Shown here one piece after another: positions 34,760 to 46,330 of a DNA stretch of 64,000 nt. Location: NCBI GenBank assembly GCA_029844215.1, contig CM056738.1:47256388-47320387 (forward strand), read 5' to 3'. The first letter of the stretch is position 1, and the number at the start of each line of letters is the position of its first letter. The DNA is from Przewalskia tangutica (Eukaryota > Streptophyta > Magnoliopsida > Solanales > Solanaceae). The position numbers and the translations under genes are program-made. The notes beneath the pieces were generated by a model. The model had not been told where the DNA came from, did no database searches, and saw nothing but the letters and a program-made list of their open reading frames with translations.

Positions 34760-36415
34760 CTCCAACCATGCCATATATAATAAAAGCCAACTGTACCTTG
34801 TATCACTGTACCAATGTACCACTGTACTTTATATAAACAAATGAGAGTCAACTGAGCTTTTTTAAAAGTAAGATCCACCGTGTCATTTCAAATTATGAAA
34901 TAAATACCATTTCAAAATATGAAATCAACCGTACCCCTTTCAAAGATGAAATCATTACCATTTCAAAATATGAAAGTCATGTCAGGGTCATCCGCCCTCA
35001 GAATCATTATGCAATCCTATTCATGGGAATTGAACCCGCATATCAAAGTGTTCACGTGGAATTCCTTCATTACTGTCGGCATGCACAAAGTATAATATAT
35101 ATAACAAGCCCGTGGAATTCCTGCATCTCGGGAACATGTCATCATGGAGATCTAGTCCATGGAAAAATAATATCACCCGGGGATTGAACCCGCATCTTGG
35201 CCGCACGCCCACAGAATTCCTTTATCGTGAAAGCATGTCCATGGAATAATATACTGGAAGCATGCCCATGAAATTCCTCCATCATGTAAGCACGTCCAGG
35301 TAAATAACACAATAAGATGGCCGACCCTCCAATGAGGGACACGGTGGTATAGAAATATAACACTTGCACGAAAGGCTATCATGAGCGAACATATGCAAGT
35401 TTAAGCTATTCTTTGACTCTCATTAAAACATGTGAAATGAACTATCACTTTATAAACTCAAGACACTTTCATTTCAAGAAATATTAAGGACTTGAACCCC
35501 AAAAGTACTATCACTCGTAGTATCAAGACACTTCCTCGTTTAAAGATCAAGTTACTACACTTTTTAAATTCAACTCAAGGCTTTAAAATCAACTAAACTT
35601 GTAACTTCCAAATCAAGTACTATAATGAATACGATTTGCCAAATTAATCAATTTTATGAGCCTTTAGCATGCTATATTAATAATGATCTTATCTAATCAG
35701 TTGTGAACCTAGAAAGTGTAAAACAAACTGGTTATATCTTACCTTCTATGCAGATGAGAATTCTACTAATTTCAATATAATAGATTGTCGATTCCCTTTT
35801 CATTAACGATGTAGTGGCTTGTTCGATACATTTTCTCATTAGTGCTATAACTTATCAAGATCAATTCGACTCCAATGCTTCCTAAAAAATCTTACCAACA
35901 TCTCCCATAAGACTTGGTTAGGACTGTTAGAACAATTTAGACATGCCTTAAGCATAGAATCAACAACATGATTACCCTTAACTTCTAAGAGTAGAATAAC
36001 TTCCCTTTTTATAAAATCCAAAGTACTATTAATGAAATAGATAGAACTGCTTCCTTACTAGACAAACCAACTAGAACCATGTACGTTCGCCGCACAATTT
36101 TTTCATTTATAAACCCAAGACACTAACACCCGTAGTATCAAGACACTTTCCACCTTTACGATCAAGTCAAGTATACTTTTAAACTCAAGTAACTTACTTT
36201 TTTAAAACCAAGTAACTTATACCTTTAAATCAAGTCACTTCTACTTTCAAAAATCAAGTAACCTATACCTTTCAATTCAAGTCATTTCTTCTTTCAAAAT
36301 CAAGTAACCTATGTCTTTCCAAATCAAGGAAACACCACATGAAATCTGAATTCATTTAAAATACTCATTTGGAAATTCAAGACACTTATAATATCAAGTA
36401 TCATTTTATAAGGTT
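33669..36415 (-). mobile_element. Gypsy LTR fragment, minus strand, rearranged
   Basis: The fragment starts TGTCACGACCCGAACCCCGG inside Copia gag. Its body is the reverse complement of the solo LTR family at 52262-56113: for example 35825-35935 matches 54175-54290, with ACTCCAATGCTT and CCAACATCTCCCATAAGACTTGG. The terminal 546 bp is duplicated. From about 36100 the ACACCCGTAGTATCAAGACAC segment is repeated, so the inner part is also rearranged. The other terminus (GGGGTGTAACA on the plus strand) is missing because the Tat element begins at 36416. The 5 bases before it are AAAGA; no matching TSD is found. Confidence 0.8.
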
Positions 36416-38686
36416 TGTTGACAATCAATTTTGACCCATTTTTTGTATATTTCGTGCAATTTTAAAGTATTTTAGCACACCGCATTTTTAATCGTTTTTT
36501 TGCATATTTTTACATTATATTCTATGTTTATTTCTTTACAAAATGACATTGCATCTTTTATTTTTAAATTAAGCATTATGTCGTTGTTAATATTATGTTT
36601 TTATTATTGTTACACCGTCGTTTTATTTTAATAACATTTGCATCTCTTTAAATAATTAATTGGCATCCCGCATTTTTACTTTTAATCAGGCATTAAACAT
36701 TTGTCTAAATATTGTATTTTATTATTATCGCATCGGCATTTGCATTTTTAATTTTGCATCTTTTTAAATAATTTTTTCTTTTAAATAATTAACCCGCTTT
36801 GCATTTTGTCAAACCAGTCCAGTACGGAACCCAATCTGAATCATTTAAATTCAACATCATTTCTCTCAGCCCCTTCCCTTCGCCGCCCTCCGCCGCCCTT
36901 TGCCGCCCTCCGCCGCCCTTCGCCGGAGCTTGGAGCTCCGGCGAACCCTCCATTTAAAACACCCATTTCACGATAACATTCGGCCAGCATAATATCGCAA
37001 CTCTCATTTTTCAAAGAGGAAAAGAACCATCTTCCTCTCCTCCTTCGCTGTTCGCTGCCGCCATCGCGCTGTTTCGTCGGCGACCCTAACACCCGTCGAC
37101 CACCACCATGCGAACCAAACCTCCGCCACAACCTTGTATCCCTTCTTGTCGTCTCTGCCTCGCCGGAGCTGACCACCGGCGACTGGCGGAGACGCTGTTG
37201 GTTTCTTTTTGTTATGATTATGTGTTGTGATTCGGGTTAATTGATTTTCTGATTTTTTTGCGTCGCGTCTTACCGGAGTTCTGAAAACTCCGGCGACGTT
37301 GCTCTTGACTGCATTTCGGGCATCGGTTGTTATCTTGGTTAATGGGCTGGTTTTATGTTTTTTGGGGCATCTGCCGGAGTTTTAAGACTCCGGCGACGTT
37401 GGTTGTTTCCATCGCTTCGTGAGCCACAATCGCCGTGGTTTTGCTCTCGTTTCACCGCTGCACTCCGGTGACCACTGTTTCGCTCATGGTTGTCCATTTT
37501 ATACTGCTTTTTGCTATTGTTCGTTTGGGTATTATTGTTGGCTTCAGTCGACATTTCAGGCGACCTTGTTGGCTTCATTTTGTATCTTTCGACTGCTGTT
37601 GTCGGACTGATTTTCCAGCGATGTTGTTATTTTTTGTTTGTGCTGGATTGATTTTCGCAGGCTTTGCTATTGGTGGACTGTTTGTGGGTGTGGGGGCTGC
37701 TTTCTGGACTGGTTTTTGTGGGTTTTATCACTGTTATGATATTCTGATTTTCGGGATTAATTCTGGACAGTTTTGCCCCTTTATTTTTATTAAACTGATT
37801 TTTAAAGAACATATGCTACACTTGGTAGTTTACTGATTTTGAACTTGATACTACACTGGCCAAAGAAGGATTTATCCGTCGATCTGGAGGCCTCCGTGGT
37901 AAGCGAGACGGAATATGTGGGCGAGGAGGAAAGTGAAAAAGATTAGACGAGAATGCATAGTATCGTTCACCAGGAGGCGAGTCGACCGCCGCCGTAGCGA
38001 TATTGGCTTCTCATGTCTTAGTATCCTTGGCATAACACTAGCTGAGCCCACACTATATAAAAATATATCTTTTACAATATCTTTTACATATATATCTATA
38101 TATATATATATATATATATATACATACATTGTGTTTGTTTGGTAATTTATTTATTATTTACTAACTCTTCTACTAAGTGTCTTTTGCAGGTACCCGGAGG
38201 CGCACCCCAAAGTTAAAACATTCGCATAAAATAAAATAAAAGCGAAATATTGCTAATTTCTCTTCATTACATCTTTTATGATTATTTGTTTTTATTACTA
38301 TCTTGTTAAATATATATCTATTTTTAAATATTTGCATGCCTAGTTTAAATAACTCTTGATTAGTTTAATAATTAGAACACCTTTAGAATTATAGATTGCA
38401 TGTTAACACAATAATTTTAAAACCTAAGTTTGAACGGACAACCGCAAGTTAGCGGATCCTTTAGGATGCCTAACCCCTTCCCTTTAGGATAATAAAGAAC
38501 CCTTACCTAGAATCTCACATAGTTTCACAGACCTTTAAAATGGAGATCATTCGTAGTATTTTATGCTACATTTTCAGTGTCCTAATTCACTATAATAATT
38601 AGGTGGCGACTCCTTAAAATGCATTCAGGAATCATACCATGTAGCAGTAATCCCGTTTCCGACTCCGGTTTAAATGGGGTGTTACA
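36416..38686 (+). mobile_element. 5' LTR of the Tat-type element (2271 bp)
   Basis: This runs from TGTTGACAATCAATTTTGACC to AATGGGGTGTTACA, then the PBS. It contains a GC-rich CCGCC(C/T)T block at 36873-36930, CGCCGGAG...CTCCGG palindromic stretches (36920-37390), a TATA-like TATATAAAA at about 38054, and a (TA)n at 38097-38122. Frames such as 36841-37176 (Arg/Gly-rich) and 37435-37836 are LTR sequence without recognisable domains. Confidence 0.8.
38097..38122. repeat. (TA)n microsatellite in the Tat LTR
   Basis: About 13 TA units flanked by ACATATATATC and CATACATTG. Confidence 0.95.
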
Positions 38687-38688
38687 GA

Positions 38689-38706
38689 TGGCGACTCCAC
38701 TGGGGA
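38689..38706 (+). other. Primer-binding site of the Tat-type element
   Basis: TGGCGACTCCACTGGGGA lies two bases after the LTR end. It is the same type as the minus-strand site at 2355-2372 and resembles the tRNA-Arg PBS of Ogre-like elements. Confidence 0.8.
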
Positions 38707-39287
38707 TTTTAGGTTCTTAACCACAACAGATCTAGGGTTATTATTTGACATTACTTTTGCATTTTTGCGTGCTGTATTTTGCTTTATGCATTTTGATTGC
38801 TATTTGCTTTACTGCTTTCCTTAAACTGGCATTCCGTTCATATTTCTTCGGCTCTGGAAACTTCACACAATCACACACTCACACGCGGGTGTGCTTTGCG
38901 CACCTGCAAATTTCTTTCAAACACCCAAATTTAAGAGAGTTGGTATATTGCGCGGAGAATCCGGTCCAACCGGTGGTCGCGTAGCCTTCTCACTCGAGTA
39001 GTCCGCTCGGGAACCTTGCGTCTAGTAAGCCAAATCTTAACAAACTTAAGATAGAGCTATACCACCCTTTATTTTAAGGCATGCATGCGTTTACCTTAGG
39101 TGGGTCGGTCCTTGGTATCGACACCACTATTAGGAAGACACCAAACTTGTCAATGGGTTTCTCAACCCAACGACCAACCAGCATATTATGTGTTGCACAA
39201 TCATGATAGATTTATCCAAGCCAAAAGACATGCCCAAAGTTGGAAATGTAAGTTTATTATTATTTATTGTTTTTCAGCATTTGTAAC
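38707..39287 (+). other. Leader of the Tat-type element
   Basis: This untranslated region is strongly conserved with 1825-2354 (minus strand), including TACTGCTTTCCTTAAACTGG and a GTGTGC..GCGCAC short hairpin near 38890-38905. A short open frame (about 38745-38984) shares the CFTAFLKLAFRSYFF segment with the minus-strand copy. Conservation extends equally to non-coding parts, so I do not call it a gene. Confidence 0.6.
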
Positions 39288-40490
39288 ATGGATCATATAA
39301 GAATGGTTAGCGGAGTTCCTAATAAGCTAAGAGTATGGTGGGAGGATTTCACATCGCGATGGCGATGATTAGGAGGAAGTTGGGGTGTCTCATCTCACTA
39401 TTTGGTATTTCGCCAGATCCGCATTTGATCCGAGCTTTAATCCAGTTTTGGGATCCAGACCGAGTCATTTTCAAATTCAAGGATTTCGAAATAACTCCTA
39501 CATTGGAAGAAGTGCATTATTTCACCAGCCTAGTTTACCAAGGTAGAAGACAGATTATTCCCAATAGCCAATCCGGGAAGAAATTCCTCCGCTACATGGG
39601 TCTTAAGAATACTAAGGAGTTGCGTTGCTTCGAGAACAACTGGGTGTCTCTTGACTATCTTTACGAGAGGTATGGACATAATAACGCTTACAAGACATGC
39701 AAAACAGAATTCTCATGCACTCTACGCCATTGGCAAAACAGGCGTCCTATTGCATTCACTGTCGCTCTACTTGGCACCTTGATTTTTCCTCTTGAGTATG
39801 GCAAGATAAGTACTTGCATATGTTCCGTGGCCGGATCACTTTTCGAGGGAATTGATGGTATACAACCCACTTTGGTTCCTATGATTTTGGCAGAAATATT
39901 CCGAGCTCTTGGGAAATGCAAAAGAGGCCAGACAAACTTCTTTGAAGGTTGCAATCTTATCTTACAAATGGCCGTGGAGCATTTTTACCAGCGGTCAAAT
40001 ATGACAAGCGTTTGTTTGTAGCATCTTACAAGATCGCGAACTTCTATGATAGGGCGAAGCGGTTTGTGTCACGGGCGGCACCAAAGATTGGTGCAAGTTT
40101 TTAACATCCCGCACGAGGATCGGATCCGGTGGAAATATCCTTACTCCTCACGGGCGGGAGCCTTTATACGCGTAAAGAATTATACTATATTGAGCTTATT
40201 GGTTTAAAGGGTGCAGAACCGTGACGCTCCCTACGCGTCTTGACAATTCGGCCAAGAACAGATAATCCCACTCCGATCAGACATGGGAGTCTCAGAAGTC
40301 ACATTTGGACCAAATTTTGAGAGAATGGGACGACATTAACAAGGTAAACATCGGAGATGAACAAGCAGGATGCACATCCGAATATCAGACATGGTTGCAA
40401 GAGGATCACAGCAGCACAACCTACAGCCCAAAATGAGAGCAAGGTTTCGAGGACGTGGGCACGAGCAATAGGATAAAAGATCGTCTACCC
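39288..40490 (+). pseudogene. Extra ORF of the Tat element, DUF7745-like (ORF1)
   Basis: The probable start is the ATG at 39288 (MDHIRMVSGVPNKLRVWWED). After one shift near 39365 a long frame runs to 40021. It has FGISPDPHLIRALIQFWDP, FKFKDFEITPTLEEVHYFT, ENNWVSLDYLYERYG and ALLGTLIFPLEYGKISTCIC. A further shift near 40005 leads to a degraded tail to about 40490. The FWDP...F.F..FE(I/L)TPTLEE pattern is typical of the DUF7745 / plant-mobile-domain-like proteins carried by Tat elements and widespread in plant genomes. Its role is unknown. It precedes gag, as expected for Ogre-type ORF1. I see no membrane segment that I would trust. Confidence 0.75.
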
Positions 40491-40799
40491 AAAGATAAGG
40501 TCATCACTCCAGACATGTGGGTCACGATGCGATGCGATCTGATACTTGGAACAGGCAGGGGCTATACCAAAGAAGACCTAAGCTTCACTATCACGTCGAC
40601 AACATAGTTATTTAGTTTGAGATTTTCATTGTTCTTCTTATAAAGTATCATTTCAATTAACTTTATTTCCAATAAAGGCATTTCGATACAATGGCTTGGG
40701 TACATCTAACATGACTTTGTATATACGACGCTTAGGCCTACCTCTGGCATAATAGAGGCCCCTCGCATGTTAGGAAAGCGTTTGAATGTGCTATGTGCA

Positions 40800-42960
40800 A
40801 TATATACGCTACATACACGCAAATTATGTTCTTTATGCTAACACCGTTTGTTGCATTTTTAGAAAGATTTATCATCTTCCCCGAAGGTCGGTTCGTATTT
40901 GACTCAACAATGTCGAGCATCCACACTTTACGGATCAAGGCAAGAAATGACGATATGGTAGCTCGGGCGTCTGAGCCAAATGGTTTGGGAATTATTCCTA
41001 TCAGCGAAACAGAACCTTCAGAAGGGAGGAATGTCACCAGTCAGGAAGAATGTATTGCTCAGCTGCTACAACAAATTGCTGATATGCAAGTTGAGATGGA
41101 GAGGCTGCGGAATCGACCAACCTATCCATTAGTTTGAATACCCACATGCGAGCAAAGGGCCCTACCTCATAAACCACCCCAGATCGACCTCCACCACCAC
41201 ATATCTCCCAAAACTCCCCACAAAGACCGCGATTACCGACCAGCGCGCCCGCCCGACAATCATCAACCCGCTTCAAAAGGATCCTCCTACTACCCGTGTA
41301 CCTCGGCCCCACCTACTTACTTCCCACAATCAGCCTAATCGCGGTACCAATACCACGCACCATACCCATTACCCCCAAACCACCCGGGCTAACTTAACAT
41401 GCGAAACACGACCTTTTTCGAGTCCGTGCCGCGAAGTGGATCATTCTGAAGAAATGGAAAGAAGTCCGAGCCAAAATGGACGATGGCGTGGCAGAGATTC
41501 ACGGCTGAAGGCGGTTCGTGGCATGCGATCGAACAAAGGTCACGAAGGACTAGATTATGAAGATCTTTGCATGCGTCCGTATGTGGAGTGCGATGGGATA
41601 CAAGTGCGAAGTTTGATCTATTTGATGGGAAGAAATCCGTGCACTGAGATCATATTGCGACAAGCTAATCGGGGTAAGGAAGAACCAGCGATCATCGTAA
41701 GTTGTTTATTGAAGCTTAATCGCGAGGCACTAGATTGGTACACTAGCCAGATCGCGAAAATGGCATACCGGAATGCATTGGCCCAGACTTTGTGGGCGGT
41801 TGGATTCAACACGAAACCGTGTGGACGAGTTCTATCTAATGAAGTTGGAAAAAGTCTCTGAGAGACTTTCGGGAGTACGCCATGAGGTGGCGTTGAGCGA
41901 CAAAGGTACAACCGCGTGGTGGAGAGTGAGATGACCACACTATTCGTACAATCTTTGAAGGATCTGACCTACATGAGCGGATGATAAGCGTCGTGAGCGG
42001 AATTTTGCGAAGGTTGTCGAATGGCGACCGTAGAAGAAGGTATTAAAGCGGCGGATTACGAATCGCGGCGTGCGAGCAACGATAAAGCGATTCGATCGGG
42101 GGCGATGAAGTACGAGGAAGAAAGAGCGATTTCCGCTACATGTTCATACGAAGCGTAAACGAAGCATTCATAACATACCAAAACCCATCCTATCAAACCC
42201 CGTACTACGCCTGGCGGCCAAAACTTCACACCTCACTATACGCCCTTGCGCGCCTACCACACGCAACCCATATATAACTCTTCCCGAGCACCCATTTATC
42301 GATCCGCATCAACGCCCATCAATCCAACAACATAGAGCACCCAATGCGCCCGGACGAAACCACGAATTTTGAAGGAAGACCATCCGAACGCACTCCCATG
42401 GTGAACCCATACCCTGGATATACGAAGAAGCGGCTGCAAGCTTAGTCGATCCAATTCGAGGAGGATTCCTAGCCCTATCCCAAGATGGTATGATGAGAAT
42501 AAGCGTTGTGCGTATCAATCTGATAGCCCAGGGCATGACACTGGAAGTTGCTACACCCTCAGGGACAGAATCGAAGAGTTGATCAAAGAATGAGTAATTC
42601 AGCTGAAGGATCCTGCCCCAAACGTGCATGATAATCCCTTGCCAAACCACGGCAATGCCAATGTACTTGATAACCTAGATGAGAATACAACTTGGAGGAA
42701 CCATCCGGTCGATTCGAAGTGAAGGAAGAGCGAACATACGCTGTCGCCCGCATCCGATCCTCGAAAAAGCGATTTGAGTTGGAAAGAGGCACCGAGACAC
42801 GAGGTTCAATCACGGTTGTTCGGGCGCTGGAAGAGGCCATCAATCAAAGTGGATCGCAGAGAAAGTGGGAGCGAGTCATAGAAGTCACCGCCGGTATAAC
42901 CAGTCGAGGAGGTATTACACACTGTAGAGGCAGCGACGGAGGCACCACAAAAGAAACGTG
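40800..42960 (+). pseudogene. Tat-type gag, heavily degraded
   Basis: Recognisable parts are a Gln/Glu-rich coiled-coil-like stretch at about 41030-41110 (EECIAQLLQQIADMQVEMER) and a gag core at 41550-41870 in shifted frames (GLDYEDLCMRPYVE, then CLLKLNREALDWYTSQIA). The second corresponds to the retrotrans_gag block normally ending in LRWYxQ. From 42150 to 42600 the sequence is Pro/Tyr-rich in one frame, as in the Tat gag C-terminal region. No zinc knuckle is intact. The density of frame breaks is far higher than in the RT region, which may partly reflect consensus errors. Confidence 0.6.
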
Positions 42961-43610
42961 TGAGTGAAGTCGAGGAGTTTTGGAGGAAGATGCCAGCTAA
43001 AGTATTCCGTCGTAGGCGATTAAAGAAAGCGTCGGTAGCGTATCTCTCTACTTTCACTGTTAATGCATTACGCCTGCGGACTGCATTAATGGAGGTGTTG
43101 AAGGATGCATCGTTCGGAGGGTACAATGAGGCGGGAACTTAGCGGCTTTGGTCGGACAAGTACTAGAGGCGCAGAATCGCCTTTCCACGATGATAAGTTA
43201 CTGCGATGGCGTCGGACACAACCTTGCATTGAATATCACCATCAAGTCGTAGACAAGATTGTTTCAACGTCTTTGATTGATGGAGGCTCAGCCGTCAACA
43301 TTTGTCCCATGACGACACTGTTGAAATTGGGGGCAGACTGTAAGAAAATTCGTGAAAGTCATATCAGAGTCAAAGGTTTCGACGGAGTCCATAGGAGAGT
43401 TGAAGGCGTAATGGACCTCACATTGCGGATCGGACCTGCAGAATTCGTTGTGGAATTTCAAATATTGGATATTGCTACATGTTACAACCTGTTGATAGGA
43501 AGGCCATGGATCCGTGAAATTTGAGTGCGATCCGTCCACCTTGCATCAGTGCCTAAAGTTTATATGGAATCATCGTGAAGTGGTAGTATTTGGAGATAAA
43601 AAATGAAGCA
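42961..43610 (+). pseudogene. Tat-type aspartic protease domain
   Basis: A frame open from 43105 to 43524 contains the catalytic motif LIDGGSAVNICP (about 43273-43308), then KGFDGVHRRVEGVMDLTLRIGPAEF and CYNLLIGRPWI. After a shift at about 43520 the sequence continues VPSTLHQCLKF and HREVVVFGD in another frame. The motif D-G-G-S in place of D-T/S-G, followed by the hydrophobic NLLIGRPWIH block, is usual for Tat proteases. They cleave the gag-pol polyprotein inside the particle. Confidence 0.75.
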
Positions 43611-44135
43611 TCAACACTGATTATGCAGTCCCTGTCATAGAGGACGTGAAACAGTTGGATGGTTCGGTTTTTCATATTAATGAGATCAAGAGAGCAAGCG
43701 AGTCGGGCCATTGCGGCTACCACGTTCTCTCAAAATGGTGGCCAGAAATGTTAAGAAATGGATACGAGCCCGCAGAGGTCTTGGAGCGGTATGAAGGGAT
43801 CACGAGCCTATCCAGTTGTTTGGGAAGAAGGACACTTTTGGTTTGGGATACCAGCCCACTTCGAAGGATTTGATGACCGCGAACCTCCGGGAAAAGGGAT
43901 ACATTCCCTTGCCTACGCCCATTCTGCCCTTGAGTCAGTCATTCGTCAAAGCCTACACCGTCAGATCCGAGAAGATGACCGGATGATCTTGCGGCGGGGT
44001 TCGGAATCTGTTCATAGGTGACGATGAGAGTTGTTGCATGATCGCGAGGAGATCCAAGGAGGAGCTCGCATTTGGGATGCGAGCATGGATACGACTGAAT
44101 AATTGGACTTGCACCCTCTGACCGTCAGAAGCTTG
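43611..44135 (+). pseudogene. Linker after protease with a G-patch-like block
   Basis: Frames broken several times give VIEDVKQLDGSVFHINEIKR-like text, then MLRNGYEPAEVLERYEGIT (43748-43805). This corresponds to the GYEPGxGLGxxxQGI G-patch-like segment often found between protease and RT in Tat elements. Further on, ANLREKGYIPLPTPILPLSQS-like text appears at 43880-43940. Gly residues of the G-patch are not intact as written. Confidence 0.5.
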
Positions 44136-44324
44136 GTAGAATTTATGATTAGTTCTAGCAGTGTGACTTTTTATCTAGAAAGAAAACAGACATGCATTTA
44201 TGTTTCTTAATATGTTTTTAATCTCGCAATTTTACTTTCATCATAAATTCCAGGATATTTTTTGCAGCTTTAAAAGATTTTGTTTGTGTTAAAATTAAAT
44301 TCTTTAAGCATTTTTCTTTCAGCG
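44136..44324 (+). other. Candidate intron between protease and RT
   Basis: This AT-rich segment starts GTAGAATTTATG and ends TTTTTCTTTCAG. It is embedded between coding-like sequence of higher GC. After the AG, a frame opens at once (DHINKPVDNANMTCNE) and runs into RT. Ogre elements are known to carry a spliced intron at this position between protease and RT. The donor is weak (GG/GTAGAA), so the exact start is uncertain. Confidence 0.5.
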
Positions 44325-45400
44325 ATCACATTAATAAACCTGTTGATAATGCGAATATGACATGTAATGAGACCAACAAACAAAGTTCAAATGGCGAGTA
44401 TAACCCCGAGGAACAAGAAGAATGTCCGCAATCAGAACTTAGCCAAGAGCTGGAAAACTTTGAGAATAGGCCTAAACCAAATTTGGAAGAAACAAAGTTA
44501 ATAAACTTAGGTGATGAGGGAATTGTGAAAGAGACTAGAGTCAGCACCCACCTAAACGTCACACAGAAGAAAGAGCTGATTGAGCTCCTAAAACAATACG
44601 CCGACGTGTTTGCCTGGTCATATGAGGACATGCCAGGTTTGAGTACGGACATCGTCGCACACAGGTTGCCTATTGAGCCATCCTATCCCCCCGTAAAACA
44701 AAGGTCGAGAAAGATCAAACCAGACATGAGTTTGAAAGTCAAAGAGGAGGTGTCTAAACAGTTCGACGCAAAGGTAATTCGAGTTGCAAAGTATCCTACT
44801 TGGTTAGCAAATATCGTGCCAGTAAAGAAGAAAGATGGAAAGGTCCGAGTCTGCGTAGATTACAGGGACCTCAACAGAGCTAGCCCGAAGGATGACTTTC
44901 CTCTTCCAAACATTCATATACTCATCGACAATTGTGCGAAGCATGAACTACAGTCGTTTGTCGACTGCTTTGCTGGTTATCATCAGATCCTTATGGCAGA
45001 AGAGGATGCAGAAAAGACAACATTCACTACCCCGTGGGGGGTGTACTATTATCGAGTTATGCCGTTCGGTCTCAAGAACGCGGGCGCCACCTACATGAGA
45101 GCAATGACTACCATCTTCCATGACATGATTCATAGAGAAATTGAGGTCTATGTGGACGATGTCATCATCAAATCGCGAAGCGGAGGGCGTTTGGCAAACT
45201 TGAAGAAATTTTTCAACGACTAAGGCGGTATAACTTGGCCGAATCACTGCAAAGTGTGCATTTGGTGTTCCGCAGTGTTGGGTTTTATAGTGAGCGGGAG
45301 AGGGATTGAGCTAGACCCTCGAAAATAAAAGCCATCCAAGAGTTACCTCCTCCAAAAGCAAAAGGACGTGATGAGCTTTCTTGGTCGCCTCAACTACATC
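44325..45400 (+). pseudogene. Tat-type reverse transcriptase
   Basis: The best preserved region of the element. The frame 44357-45223 (288 residues) has YADVFAWSYEDMPGLS (residues 78-93 or so), the fingers region RVAKYPTWLANIVPVKKKDGK, VCVDYRDLNRASPKDDFPLP, CFAGYHQILM, TTFTTPWGVYYYRVMPFGLK and the catalytic YVDD at 45149-45160 (residues 265-268). A base loss near 45221 ends this frame. The RT thumb continues in another frame (RRYNLAESL, FYSEREGIELDPRKIKAIQE) to about 45380. The enzyme would copy element RNA to cDNA in the particle. Confidence 0.9.
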
Positions 45401-46330
45401 AATGAGTTCATAGCCCATCTACCATGATATGCGAGCGATATTCAAAGCTGTTGAAAAAGGATCGGCTACCAAATGGACAACGATTTCCAACATGCTTTTA
45501 GGAGAATCAAAGAATACCTTTCTAATCGCGGTTCTAATCTGCGGGCAGGAGACCTTTGCTACTCTATTTGTCGGTGTTAAAAATGCTTTCGGATGCGTGT
45601 TGGGGCAACACGATGAAACAGGAAAAAGGCGAGGCCATATACTATTTGAGTAAAGTTCACAAGTATGAAGCTCGTTACACTCTGTGGAACGCTTTACTTG
45701 TCGCGTTAACTTGGGTCGCCTAAGTTCAGACATTATCTATCAGCATAAACTACTTATCTTATTTCGAGGATGGATCCACTTAAGTATATCCTTCAGAATC
45801 CCATGCCCACCGGAAAACTAGCAAAATGGCAAATTATGTTGAGCGAGTTTGACATCGTCTAAATCACGCGGCCAGTAAAAGGACAGGCATTAGCTGATCA
45901 TCTTGCTGAGAACCCGGTCGATGAGGAGTAAGAACCCCTTCGGACCTATTTTCCTGATGAAGAGGTATTGTTTGTCGGAGAAGATATCTCAGAAGATTAC
46001 CCGGGATAGAGGATGTTTTTATGGGCGGCAAGCTGAGGAGTCGGCATCGGGCGATTTGATTTCAGAAATAGGTCAGCATTATCCGATCTCCGCGAAGCTC
46101 AGATTTCCATGCACCAACAATATGGCGGAATATGAAGCTTGCATATTGGGGCTCAGAATGGCCGTAGATATGAACATACAAGAGTTACTGGTCATAGGTG
46201 ATTCAGACTTCGATCCATCAGTGCAGGTGAATGGGCAACCAAGAATATAAAGATACTTCCCTACCTGCTTTGCGTGAAGGAATTACAGAAGAGGTTCAGC
46301 AATATAGAATTCAGGCATGTTCCAAGGATC
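45401..46330 (+). pseudogene. Tat-type RNase H regions (classical plus second, ancestral-type)
   Basis: The first, classical RNase H (about 45430-45850) is recognisable only in scraps (RAIFKAVEKGSATKWTT, TLFVGVKNAFGCVLGQHDET, FRIPCPP). The second (about 45990-46250) is clearer: AKLRFPCTNNMAEYEACILG, LRMAVDMNIQELLVIGDSD, then in another frame KELQKRFSNIEFRHVPRIQN and EFADALATLSS. TNNMAEYEA and GDSD carry the Glu and Asp expected of the active site. Two RNase H domains in one pol is a hallmark of the Tat lineage. RNase H removes the RNA strand during cDNA synthesis. Confidence 0.8.

Noticed and set aside
36841..37176. 111-residue Arg/Gly-rich minus-strand frame
   Set aside because: Product of the GC-rich CCGCC repeats in the Tat LTR; no domain.
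2355..38706. tRNA-like matches (TGGTATCAGAGC, TGGCGACTC...GGGGA)
   Set aside because: These are primer-binding sites complementary to tRNA 3' ends; no cloverleaf or tRNA gene surrounds them.
39248..39277. GTAAGT...TTTTTCAG as an intron just before ORF1
   Set aside because: Only 30 bases between donor and acceptor, too short for a plant intron.
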